Shown one piece after another: positions 1 through 6,692 of a DNA stretch of 6,692 bases. How positions within the stretch are numbered: position 1 is the stretch's first letter; each line of letters opens with the position of its first letter. Source of the DNA: Chloroflexota bacterium (lineage in GTDB: Bacteria > Chloroflexota > Dehalococcoidia > JACQGW01); NCBI GenBank assembly GCA_016199325.1, contig JACQGW010000382.1, positions 1 through 6,692 on the forward strand, given 5' to 3'. Position numbers and translations under genes: made by a program. Below the pieces are notes generated by a model that did not search any database, was not told the DNA's origin, and saw only the letters and a list, made by a program, of their open reading frames with translations.

Positions 1-16
1 GCTCTCGGAGGCCCTC

Positions 17-47
17 CGTCATGCTGAGCCGCAGCGAAGCATCTCCC
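17..47 (-). repeat. REP-like repeat, copy 1 (inverted)
   Basis: Reading the minus strand from 47 to 17, this copy is identical over 31 bases to 69-99 and 160-190. The unit begins GGGAGATGCT and ends AGCATGACG. Within it, ATGCT and AGCAT are complementary ends of an imperfect hairpin, preceded by the tetranucleotide GGAG. With copy 2 it forms a perfect 31-bp inverted repeat separated by 21 bases (48-68), which in RNA would make a very stable stem. Bacterial REP elements typically have a GTAG or GGAG next to an imperfect palindrome; assigning this copy to that class is inference. Confidence 0.85.
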
Positions 48-68
48 CGGCTCGACCGGGCGGCGATC

Positions 69-108
69 GGGAGATGCTTCGCTGCGGCTCAGCATGACGA
101 ACAGGGGG
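69..108 (+). repeat. REP-like repeat, copy 2
   Basis: This copy matches 160-199 at 39 of 40 positions, with one A/G difference at position 100. It has GGAG at 70-73, then ATGCT at 74-78 and its complement AGCAT at 91-95, giving an imperfect hairpin, followed by a tail that ends in a run of G. It lies head to head with inverted copy 1. Similar short units containing TTCGCTGCGGCTCAGCATGA are, to my knowledge, scattered through genomes of several environmental bacterial phyla and create spurious protein tails. That recollection needs a database search. Confidence 0.88.
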
Positions 109-120
109 CTCAGCGCGACA

Positions 121-148
121 GAGCTCCTTCGAGCTCCTACGAGTTCCG
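121..148 (+). repeat. Decamer array A (GAGYTCCTWC, about 3 copies)
   Basis: Two full 10-bp units plus a partial unit are seen: GAGCTCCTTC, GAGCTCCTAC and GAGTTCCG. The array sits between REP-like copies 2 and 3 and is the same unit as the array at 212-248. The stop codon of the YceI-like gene (137-139, TAG on the minus strand) falls inside it. Confidence 0.8.
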
Positions 149-1102
149 CGCCTGGGCCGGGGAGATGCTTCGCTGCGGCTCAGCATGACGGACAGGGGGG
201 TGAGCATACCGGAGTTCCCACGAGTTCCTACGAGTTCCTACGAGTTCCGCGGCAGGTCCCGCGCCGCGGGTCGCGCGGAAGTCGATCTCGAGCTGCACGG
301 CGTCCTCGATGCTCAAGACGGGACCCACGCGGGGCGGCGTCATGTTGAAGTCGGTCATCTTGAGCCTGGTGGCTGCCGTGCCGCTCACGTCGCCGCCGGT
401 GACCTGGACCGAGAAATCCCACGTGACCGGCTGCGTCACCCCGCGCACCGTCAGATTGCCGAGGATCTGGAACTCGACCTGACCGGCCGCCGGCAGCGGG
501 AGCGGGAGACCGCGCGTCTCGAGCGGGATGAACTCGGCCAGGGGGAAGCGGGCGGTTTCGAGCGTGTTTCGCTGAATCCAGTTGTCGCGCCGCCCTTCGT
601 CGCTGCGCAGGCCGCGGAGATCGACGACAATGCGTGACTGCTCACGTGCGATCGACCCGTCCGGCGCCAGTGCGATGGAGCCGGTGACCCCCCTGGTCAC
701 GCCGATGGCCTCCCCCGGCAGGGCGCGCCCGGCAAGCTGCTCCCGGACCTTATAGCGCGCCTCGCTTCCGCCCGACACCAGCGTGAAGAGGATGGTGCCG
801 TTTGCTGCGGGCTGATCCGCGGACCTGGAGGCCGTTCCGGCGGGAGCAGTTGGCGAAGCGGGGGGACTGGGCGCGGCGCCCGATGGAGCGGTTGTTCCGG
901 TTTCGGCGGTGGCCGGGCCGGTCGTCGGTGCGACGGTGGGCGTCGCAGCATCGACCGCTGCTTCAGAAGCGGGCGATGGCGCACCCTCGGGTGCCGCGGG
1001 CTCCGGCGCCGCAGCCGGCGTACAGCCGGCAAGGAGAACCAGAATGGGGATCAGACTGACACAGACCAGGAGAACGACAGACAGCTTCCTGGACATTGGC
1101 AT
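137..1102 (-). CDS. YceI-like domain lipoprotein with repeat-derived C-terminal tail
   Basis: The 321-residue product is predicted to be exported and lipid-anchored. Residues 1-27 form a lipoprotein signal (basic MPMSRK start, hydrophobic core, lipobox LAGC with Cys27). Residues 28 to about 100 are an Ala/Pro/Thr/Ser linker without clear structure. Residues about 103-278 match the YceI family, beta-barrel proteins that bind isoprenoid or other amphiphilic lipids. Visible family features are SEARYKVREQLAG, then IVVDLRGLRSDEGRRDNWI, TARFPLAEF, LTVRGVTQPVTWDF and the closing QLEIDF. Residues 286-321 are translated from the repeats at 137-248 and are unlikely to be part of the fold. The open frame extends upstream to an ATG at 1198, but the signal peptide requires a start near 1102 (ATG). 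An in-frame GTG at 1108, four bases after GGGGGA, is an equally good choice and would add two residues. The gene follows ftsH by 116 bases on the same strand. Its ligand and role cannot be told from the sequence. Confidence 0.88.
   Translation of the reverse strand: MPMSRKLSVVLLVCVSLIPILVLLAGCTPAAAPEPAAPEGAPSPASEAAVDAATPTVAPTTGPATAETGTTAPSGAAPSPPASPTAPAGTASRSADQPAANGTILFTLVSGGSEARYKVREQLAGRALPGEAIGVTRGVTGSIALAPDGSIAREQSRIVVDLRGLRSDEGRRDNWIQRNTLETARFPLAEFIPLETRGLPLPLPAAGQVEFQILGNLTVRGVTQPVTWDFSVQVTGGDVSGTAATRLKMTDFNMTPPRVGPVLSIEDAVQLEIDFRATRGAGPAAELVGTRRNSWELRYAHPPVRHAEPQRSISPAQARNS
160..199 (+). repeat. REP-like repeat, copy 3
   Basis: This is a direct repeat of 69-108, offset by exactly 91 bases and differing at one base. 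It has the same GGAG, ATGCT/AGCAT hairpin ends and G-rich tail. It lies wholly inside the 3' end of the YceI-like reading frame on the minus strand. Confidence 0.88.
212..248 (+). repeat. Decamer array B (GAGTTCCTAC, about 4 copies)
   Basis: The units are GAGTTCCCAC, GAGTTCCTAC, GAGTTCCTAC and a partial GAGTTCC. The array aligns with array A at the same 91-base offset as the REP-like copies but carries one extra unit. Positions 69-159 and 160-250 are therefore tandem copies of one composite element (REP-like unit plus decamers) that differ by one decamer, as expected from slippage or unequal exchange. The array marks the boundary where the YceI-domain coding sequence gives way to repeat DNA. 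Confidence 0.82.
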
Positions 1103-1118
1103 GCTCACCCGTTCCCCC

Positions 1119-1139
1119 GGCCCCGCGCAACGCAGGGCC
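1119..1139 (-). promoter_or_regulatory. Leader hairpin just before the YceI-like gene
   Basis: In the minus-strand transcript GGCCCUGCG pairs with CGCGGGGCC around a UUG loop, giving nine base pairs with one U-G wobble. It ends directly against the GGGGGA Shine-Dalgarno candidate (1118-1113). No U-tract follows, so it is not a standard terminator. It could influence translation or mRNA stability, or be chance in GC-rich DNA. Confidence 0.3.
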
Positions 1140-1218
1140 GGGTCAGTATTGGGTACAGTATGCCACGCGGTCGCGAAGCGCCTGTAACCGGAGCGCAAAA
1201 CGTGTGTTAACCCGGCTG

Positions 1219-3150
<1,932 letters not shown>

Positions 3151-3233
3151 TTTGGCACCTCGACGGGTGGCCGCTCACAACGAACCAGGGAAGACAGCGC
3201 GGCCTTCGCCGAGTGTCTCGCAAGTGCCGTGCC

Positions 3234-3249
3234 AACCAGCCGGCTTGTT
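3234..3249. promoter_or_regulatory. Imperfect 16-bp palindrome over the -35 region (possible operator)
   Basis: AACCAGCC and GGCTTGTT are complementary at seven of eight positions, around a perfect AGCCGGCT centre. The site overlaps the -35 box of the hsp20 promoter, where repressors commonly bind. It does not match the CIRCE (HrcA) or HAIR (HspR) heat-shock operators as I know them, so any regulator is unknown and chance is possible. Confidence 0.25.
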
Positions 3250-3274
3250 CCCTCCGGGCCTTGCACAGTATAAT
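3245..3274 (+). promoter_or_regulatory. Sigma-70-type promoter for hsp20(-lon)
   Basis: A perfect -10 box TATAAT (3269-3274) stands 18 bases after TTGTTC (3245-3250), which matches three of six -35 consensus positions. It lies in the only AT-rich patch of the divergent gap. The expected transcript start is near 3281. This leaves only about 8 bases before the ATG at 3289, or about 35 before the alternative GTG at 3316. Confidence 0.6.
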
Positions 3275-3288
3275 TTTGGGGCAGAATC

Positions 3289-3765
3289 ATGGAGGCCGGA
3301 GAGGAGCGGACCGACGTGTTTCGAGACAGGCCCGACTGGTCGACGAACCTTGGCGACCTCCAGCGCCAGATGGAGCGATTCCTCGAGTACCTGAGCGCCG
3401 GCAAGCGTCCCCAGTTCCCCATCTCGGCCAGTCCCTGGCAGCCGGCCGTCGACGTGGCCGAGGGGCCCGAGCACCTCGTCGTGACGGTCGACATCGCCGG
3501 CGTTGACCCCAATCAGATGCAGATCCTCATCGAGGGGAACGCGCTCACCATTCGGGGCACGCGGCGCCGGCAGGTGGCCGAGCAGCTCGTCTATCATCTG
3601 ATGGAGATCGGCGTCGGCCCCTTCGAGCGGATGGTCGTGCTCCCACGCGCCGTCGACGCCGACCGTGCCGACGCGACCTATGCCAGCGGGGTGCTCCGGA
3701 TTGTGCTCCCGAAGGTTCCTCACGCCACTGTCGGCTGTCGGGTGCTGGTCCGGACAAGCCCATGA
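3289..3765 (+). CDS. hsp20: Small heat-shock protein, Hsp20/alpha-crystallin family
   Basis: This is an ATP-independent cytoplasmic chaperone that binds unfolding proteins, keeping them available for refolding by DnaK/ClpB or for degradation. The 158-residue product has a variable N-terminal arm (about 1-47), then the alpha-crystallin domain from SPWQPAVDVAEG through GVLRIVLPK, the family signature at its end. VLV at 152-154 near the C-terminus can serve as the I-x-I-type motif that docks neighbouring subunits. The start is uncertain. ATG at 3289 lies only about 8 bases after the predicted transcript start and has a poor Shine-Dalgarno. An in-frame GTG at 3316 is preceded nine bases away by GGAGAGGAG (3298-3306) and would give a 149-residue protein without loss of the domain. 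The gene is followed by lon at 79 bases on the same strand, with no visible promoter between them, so the two probably form an operon. Confidence 0.93.
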   Translation: MEAGEERTDVFRDRPDWSTNLGDLQRQMERFLEYLSAGKRPQFPISASPWQPAVDVAEGPEHLVVTVDIAGVDPNQMQILIEGNALTIRGTRRRQVAEQLVYHLMEIGVGPFERMVVLPRAVDADRADATYASGVLRIVLPKVPHATVGCRVLVRTSP

Positions 3766-3800
3766 GCGCGTCCCTCGGATGAGGTGGGAGTCGGTCCGGA

Positions 3801-3827
3801 GGGTCGTTCGACCCGTCGCGTAGCGCG
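3801..3827 (+). other. Two small hairpins in the hsp20-lon gap
   Basis: GGGTCG/CGACCC (3801-3814) and CGCG-TAG-CGCG (3817-3827) are adjacent inverted repeats just before the lon Shine-Dalgarno (AGAGGA, 3831-3836). There is no T-run, so they are not an intrinsic terminator. They could mark mRNA processing or tune lon translation; short stems like these also arise by chance at this GC. Confidence 0.3.
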
Positions 3828-3844
3828 CTGAGAGGAACACTGTC

Positions 3845-6340
3845 GTGTCTGAAGACGTTACCAATCCACAGCCAGAGACCAGTGCGGATCTTCCACGGAG
3901 CGCCGAGGGCGACGCTGGGGACGCGGCGCCGCAGGAGCTGCCCATCCTGCCCAGCCGCGACACCGTGCTCTTTCCGCATCTCGTCGTGCCGCTCACCATC
4001 GGCCGGCCAAGCTCGGTCAAGCTGATCGACGAGGTCGCCAGCGCGCGCCGGCCGTTCGCCCTCGTTGCCCAGCGCGACCCGGCGCAGGAGGAGATCAGCG
4101 CCGAGAACATGCATAGCGTCGGCACCGCGGCGATGGTCACCCGGCTGCTGCGCCAGCCGGACGGCACCCTGCAGGTGCTCGTCCAGGGGATCGGCCGCGT
4201 GCGGGTGCTGGCGATTCCGCAGACCGCGCCGTACCTCGCCGGCCGGGTCGAGTTCCTCGAAGAGCACGTTGAGCGCACGACGGAGGTCGAGGCGCTCCAG
4301 CGGAACCTCGCCAACCTGTTCCAGCGGATCGTCGAGCTCTCGCCCAACCTGCCGGACGAGCTGGCAGTTGCCGCGCGGAACGTCGTCGAACCGGGGCGGC
4401 TGGCCGATTTCGTCGCCGCGGCGCTCACCCTGCGCCTCGAGGAGCGCCAGCAGGTGCTCGAAGCGACCGACGTCGACGCCCGCCTGCGACTCGTGACCGG
4501 CCTGGCCAACCGCGAGCTGGAAGTCCTGGAGATCGGGAGCAAGATCCAGGGCCAGATCCGCGAGCAGATGGACAAAACCCAGCGGGAATACTACCTCCGA
4601 GAGCAGCTCAAGGCCATCCAGCGCGAGCTCGGCGAGGTCACGCCGGAGCAAGCCGAGGCGGCGGGGCTGCGGCAGAAGATCGAGGCTGCCGGCATGCCGG
4701 AGGAGGCGCGCAAGGAAGCCGAGCGGGAGCTCGAGCGGCTTCAGGCCATCCCGCCCGCCTCACCCGAGCACGGGATGATCCGGACCTACCTCGACTGGAT
4801 GACGTCGCTGCCCTGGGCGACCAGCACGGTGGACGTCCTCGACGTCGCCGAGGCGCGCCGGATCCTCGACGAGGATCACTACGACCTCGACCGGGTGAAG
4901 GACCGGATCCTCGAATACCTGGCCGTCCGCAAGCTGCGCGCGACGATGCGCGGCCCCATCCTGTGCTTCGTCGGTCCGCCGGGCGTCGGCAAGACGAGCC
5001 TGGGCCAGTCGATCGCCCGCGCCATGGGCCGGAAGTTCATCCGGATGTCGCTCGGCGGCATCCGCGACGAGGCCGAGATCCGGGGCCATCGCCGGACCTA
5101 CATCGGCGCGCTGCCGGGCCGCATCGTCCAGGGAATCCGGCGGGCCGGCTCCCACAACCCGGTCTTCATGCTCGACGAGGTCGACAAGCTCACCGTCGGC
5201 TTCCAGGGCGACCCGGCGGCGGCGCTGCTCGAAGTGCTCGATCCCGCGCAGAACGCGACCTTTGTCGACAACTATCTCGGCGTCGCCTTCGACCTCTCAC
5301 GCGTGCTCTTCATCGCGACGGGCAACGTTCTCGACACGATCCCGCCGCCGCTCCTCGACCGCATGGAGATCATTCAGATCCCGGGGTACGTCGAGTCGGA
5401 GAAGCTGGCGATCGCGCGGCGGTATCTGGTACACAAGCAGCTCAACGAGCACGGCCTGGCGCCTGAGCAGCTCGACATCACCGATCCGGGGCTGCGAGCG
5501 GTCATCCAGGGCTACACCCGCGAAGCCGGCGTCCGAAACCTCGACCGGACCATTGCCATGCTCTGCCGGAAAGTCGCGCGGAAGATCGCCGAGGGCACCT
5601 CCGACCGTGAGACGATCACGCCCGAGAACCTGGCCGAGTACCTGGGGCCGCGCCGGTACAAAGCCGAGGCGATCGAGCAGGCCGACGAGATCGGCGTTGC
5701 GACCGGCCTGGCGGTGACGGCGGTGGGCGGCGAAGTCCTGTTCGTCGAGGTGAGCCTGGTCCCTGGGAAGGGGAACCTGATCCTGACCGGCCAGCTCGGC
5801 GAGGTGATGCGGGAATCGGCCCAGGCGGCGCTGACCTACAACCGCTCCCGGGCGGAGCGGCTCGGCGCCCCGCGGGACTTCCCCCAGAACTACGACGTCC
5901 ACATTCACGTGCCCGCGGGCGCCGTTCCCAAGGACGGCCCCTCGGCCGGCATCACGATGGCGACGGCGCTCGCCTCGGCGCTTTCGAACCGGCCGGTGCA
6001 TAAGGAAGTGGCGATGACGGGCGAGGTAACGCTGCGCGGCAAGGTGCTGCCCATCGGCGGCGTCAAGGAGAAAGTGCTGGCGGCGCACCGGGCCGGCGTG
6101 ATCAAGGTGCTGCTGCCGGCCGAGAACGAGCGAGACGTCGAGGACGTGCCGGCCGACATCCGCGAGGCGATCCAGCTCGTCTTCGTCGAGCACATGGACC
6201 AGGTGCTCGAGCATGCGCTCCATCCGGCCCGCCTGCTGGGTGCCGTCCCGGCGCTCACCGCCGCCGGCGAGCCCCACCACTTCCCCACGCCCGGCGCCCA
6301 GGAGCTCCCGCGCACGGCCGGGGAGGCTGCGACGGAGTAG
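3845..6340 (+). CDS. lon: ATP-dependent serine protease Lon (LonA type)
   Basis: Lon is a cytoplasmic hexameric AAA+ protease that unfolds and degrades damaged proteins and short-lived regulators. In the 831-residue product, residues about 32-225 are the N-terminal substrate-binding domain (from [15 protein letters not shown]). A charged coiled-coil stretch follows at about 230-310, and the AAA+ module has Walker A GPPGVGKT (377-384) and Walker B FMLDEVDK with D444-E445. [15 protein letters not shown] and [11 protein letters not shown] are also typical. The protease domain holds the catalytic pair S700 (PKDGPSAG) and K743 (GGVKEK), whose 43-residue spacing equals that of E. coli S679/K722. 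It is longer than E. coli Lon (784 residues) because of an acidic N-terminal extension of about 30 residues and a Pro/Ala-rich tail after about 805. The start is GTG, eight bases after AGAGGA. Its place behind hsp20 suggests shared stress induction. Confidence 0.97.
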   Translation: MSEDVTNPQPETSADLPRSAEGDAGDAAPQELPILPSRDTVLFPHLVVPLTIGRPSSVKLIDEVASARRPFALVAQRDPAQEEISAENMHSVGTAAMVTRLLRQPDGTLQVLVQGIGRVRVLAIPQTAPYLAGRVEFLEEHVERTTEVEALQRNLANLFQRIVELSPNLPDELAVAARNVVEPGRLADFVAAALTLRLEERQQVLEATDVDARLRLVTGLANRELEVLEIGSKIQGQIREQMDKTQREYYLREQLKAIQRELGEVTPEQAEAAGLRQKIEAAGMPEEARKEAERELERLQAIPPASPEHGMIRTYLDWMTSLPWATSTVDVLDVAEARRILDEDHYDLDRVKDRILEYLAVRKLRATMRGPILCFVGPPGVGKTSLGQSIARAMGRKFIRMSLGGIRDEAEIRGHRRTYIGALPGRIVQGIRRAGSHNPVFMLDEVDKLTVGFQGDPAAALLEVLDPAQNATFVDNYLGVAFDLSRVLFIATGNVLDTIPPPLLDRMEIIQIPGYVESEKLAIARRYLVHKQLNEHGLAPEQLDITDPGLRAVIQGYTREAGVRNLDRTIAMLCRKVARKIAEGTSDRETITPENLAEYLGPRRYKAEAIEQADEIGVATGLAVTAVGGEVLFVEVSLVPGKGNLILTGQLGEVMRESAQAALTYNRSRAERLGAPRDFPQNYDVHIHVPAGAVPKDGPSAGITMATALASALSNRPVHKEVAMTGEVTLRGKVLPIGGVKEKVLAAHRAGVIKVLLPAENERDVEDVPADIREAIQLVFVEHMDQVLEHALHPARLLGAVPALTAAGEPHHFPTPGAQELPRTAGEAATE

Positions 6341-6688
6341 AGCGGCTCCGACAGAGAACGAACCGCCAACTGCGACGTCATTCACCCGTCCGAGTGGCCC
6401 TGCGCTGCGGTAGAGGGCGGCCATCGCCGGGCTGACCGGCCTGGACACGTCGAGCGTCTGGAGCCCCACCCATCCATGGGCCCCATAGGCGTAGCCGCCG
6501 GCAACCGCGGGCGCCTTGCCGCGCTCCGCGCCGCAACGTCCCCATGAAAACCCGCACGCGGAGACGCGGAGGCTAATGGCGCTAACTTTTCGTACGTTGG
6601 GAATTTGAGAGGAGTATTCGCGCTGTAGTGTGGAGCCTTTGACTGGTACGACATACACTATCCTCTTGGATGCCGAGAGGAGGTTAGC
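6341..6688. other. Intergenic region after lon without an intact gene
   Basis: Apart from the LVIVD remnant, this stretch holds a perfect tandem 8-mer (ACGCGGAG twice, 6556-6571) and a visibly more AT-rich segment from about 6577 on, as expected for a promoter region. I see no convincing intrinsic terminator for lon and no RNA gene. TTGACT (6639-6644) resembles a -35 box, but no -10 lies at the right distance: TATCCT at 6659 leaves a 14-base spacer. Confidence 0.6.
6362..6511 (-). pseudogene. Remnant of an LVIVD-repeat protein gene
   Basis: This frame translates to about 50 residues that resemble LVIVD repeats: AVAGGYAYGAHGWVGL, then LDVSRPVSPA, then NDVAVGGS, matching the family pattern of VAGNYAYVADG, GLRVVDVSDPASP and VAVSGNYAYV. 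LVIVD proteins are usually secreted, many-repeat beta-propeller-like proteins of unknown function. Only about one repeat is left. There is no start, signal peptide or further repeat. The similarity stops at about 6361, some 20 bases beyond the lon stop, and the frame then runs antisense into lon. It is best read as a decayed or truncated gene end left by rearrangement. I rely on recalled family consensus, not on a search. Confidence 0.5.
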
Positions 6689-6692
6689 GTGA
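6689..6692 (+). CDS. Probable start of the next gene, cut by the window end
   Basis: A consensus Shine-Dalgarno AGGAGG (6678-6683, within GAGAGGAGG) is followed five bases later by GTG at 6689. This ideal spacing makes it a probable start codon. Only the first codon and one base are present, so the product cannot be identified. The AT-richer DNA upstream fits a promoter for this gene separate from lon. Confidence 0.45.

Noticed and set aside
121..248. CRISPR array from the repeated units
   Set aside because: The decamers are directly adjacent with no spacers, and the longer repeats number only three with one inverted. There are no cas genes.
1103..1198. Upstream ATG at 1198 as the start of the YceI-like gene
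   Set aside because: It would put 32 polar residues before a clear lipoprotein signal peptide and lies in the intergenic leader. The starts at 1102 or 1108 fit the signal and Shine-Dalgarno.
3211..3230. GAGTGTCTCGCAAGTGCC as a CIRCE or HAIR heat-shock operator
   Set aside because: It lacks the paired TTAGCACTC/GAGTGCTAA or CTTGAGT/ACTCAAG arms. Only short partial matches are present.
3175..4651. Long minus-strand open frames antisense to hsp20 and lon
   Set aside because: They overlap two well-identified genes, have low-complexity Arg/Ser- or Leu/Asp/Arg-rich translations, and lack plausible starts.
5297..6361. Minus-strand open frame continuing the LVIVD remnant through lon
   Set aside because: Inside lon it is only the antisense shadow. 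Only the 6362-6511 part shows family resemblance.
6476..6486. Palindrome ATGGGCCCCAT as a site of interest
   Set aside because: It lies inside the LVIVD remnant coding frame, is short, and is expected by chance in GC-rich DNA.
6544..6576. Ten-codon open frame starting ATGAAAACC
   Set aside because: It is too short, has no Shine-Dalgarno, and is made largely of the ACGCGGAG tandem repeat.

Overview
The window is GC-rich bacterial DNA carrying four intact protein genes, all recognisable, plus a repeat cluster at the left edge and a remnant-bearing gap at the right edge. The high GC, GTG starts, an Ala/Pro/Thr-rich lipoprotein linker and a fragment of an LVIVD-repeat protein suggest a Chloroflexota (Thermomicrobia-like) or similar high-GC environmental bacterium. 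This is inference: there is no rRNA or marker gene here to confirm it.

Layout. Positions 1-250 hold dispersed-repeat DNA: three copies of a 31-40 bp REP-like unit (one inverted) and two short arrays of a 10-bp unit, arranged as a 91-bp composite duplication. The repeats run into the 3' end of a minus-strand gene (137-1102) for a secreted lipoprotein with a YceI-like lipid-binding domain, so its last 36 codons are repeat sequence. Upstream of it on the same strand is ftsH (1219-3150), a membrane AAA+ zinc protease with all key motifs. A 138-bp divergent region (3151-3288) carries a clear TATAAT promoter facing right, toward hsp20 (small heat-shock protein, 3289-3765) and, after 79 bp, lon (ATP-dependent serine protease, 3845-6340). 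The final 350 bases contain no intact gene. They hold an antisense-oriented LVIVD-repeat remnant (about 6362-6511), a more AT-rich stretch, and at the very end a strong Shine-Dalgarno with a GTG that probably starts the next gene.

How the genes work together. The core is a protein quality-control cluster. Hsp20 holds unfolding proteins in a refoldable state, Lon degrades damaged soluble proteins, and FtsH degrades damaged membrane proteins and some regulators. Hsp20 and lon look like one transcription unit, since no promoter is visible between them, and ftsH reads away from the same intergenic region. The YceI-like lipoprotein may share the ftsH transcript, but no functional link is evident.

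I did not find a convincing undescribed system. The points most worth a second look are the composite repeat that has been taken into the YceI reading frame, the LVIVD remnant behind lon, and the compact divergent control region with an undecided hsp20 start.
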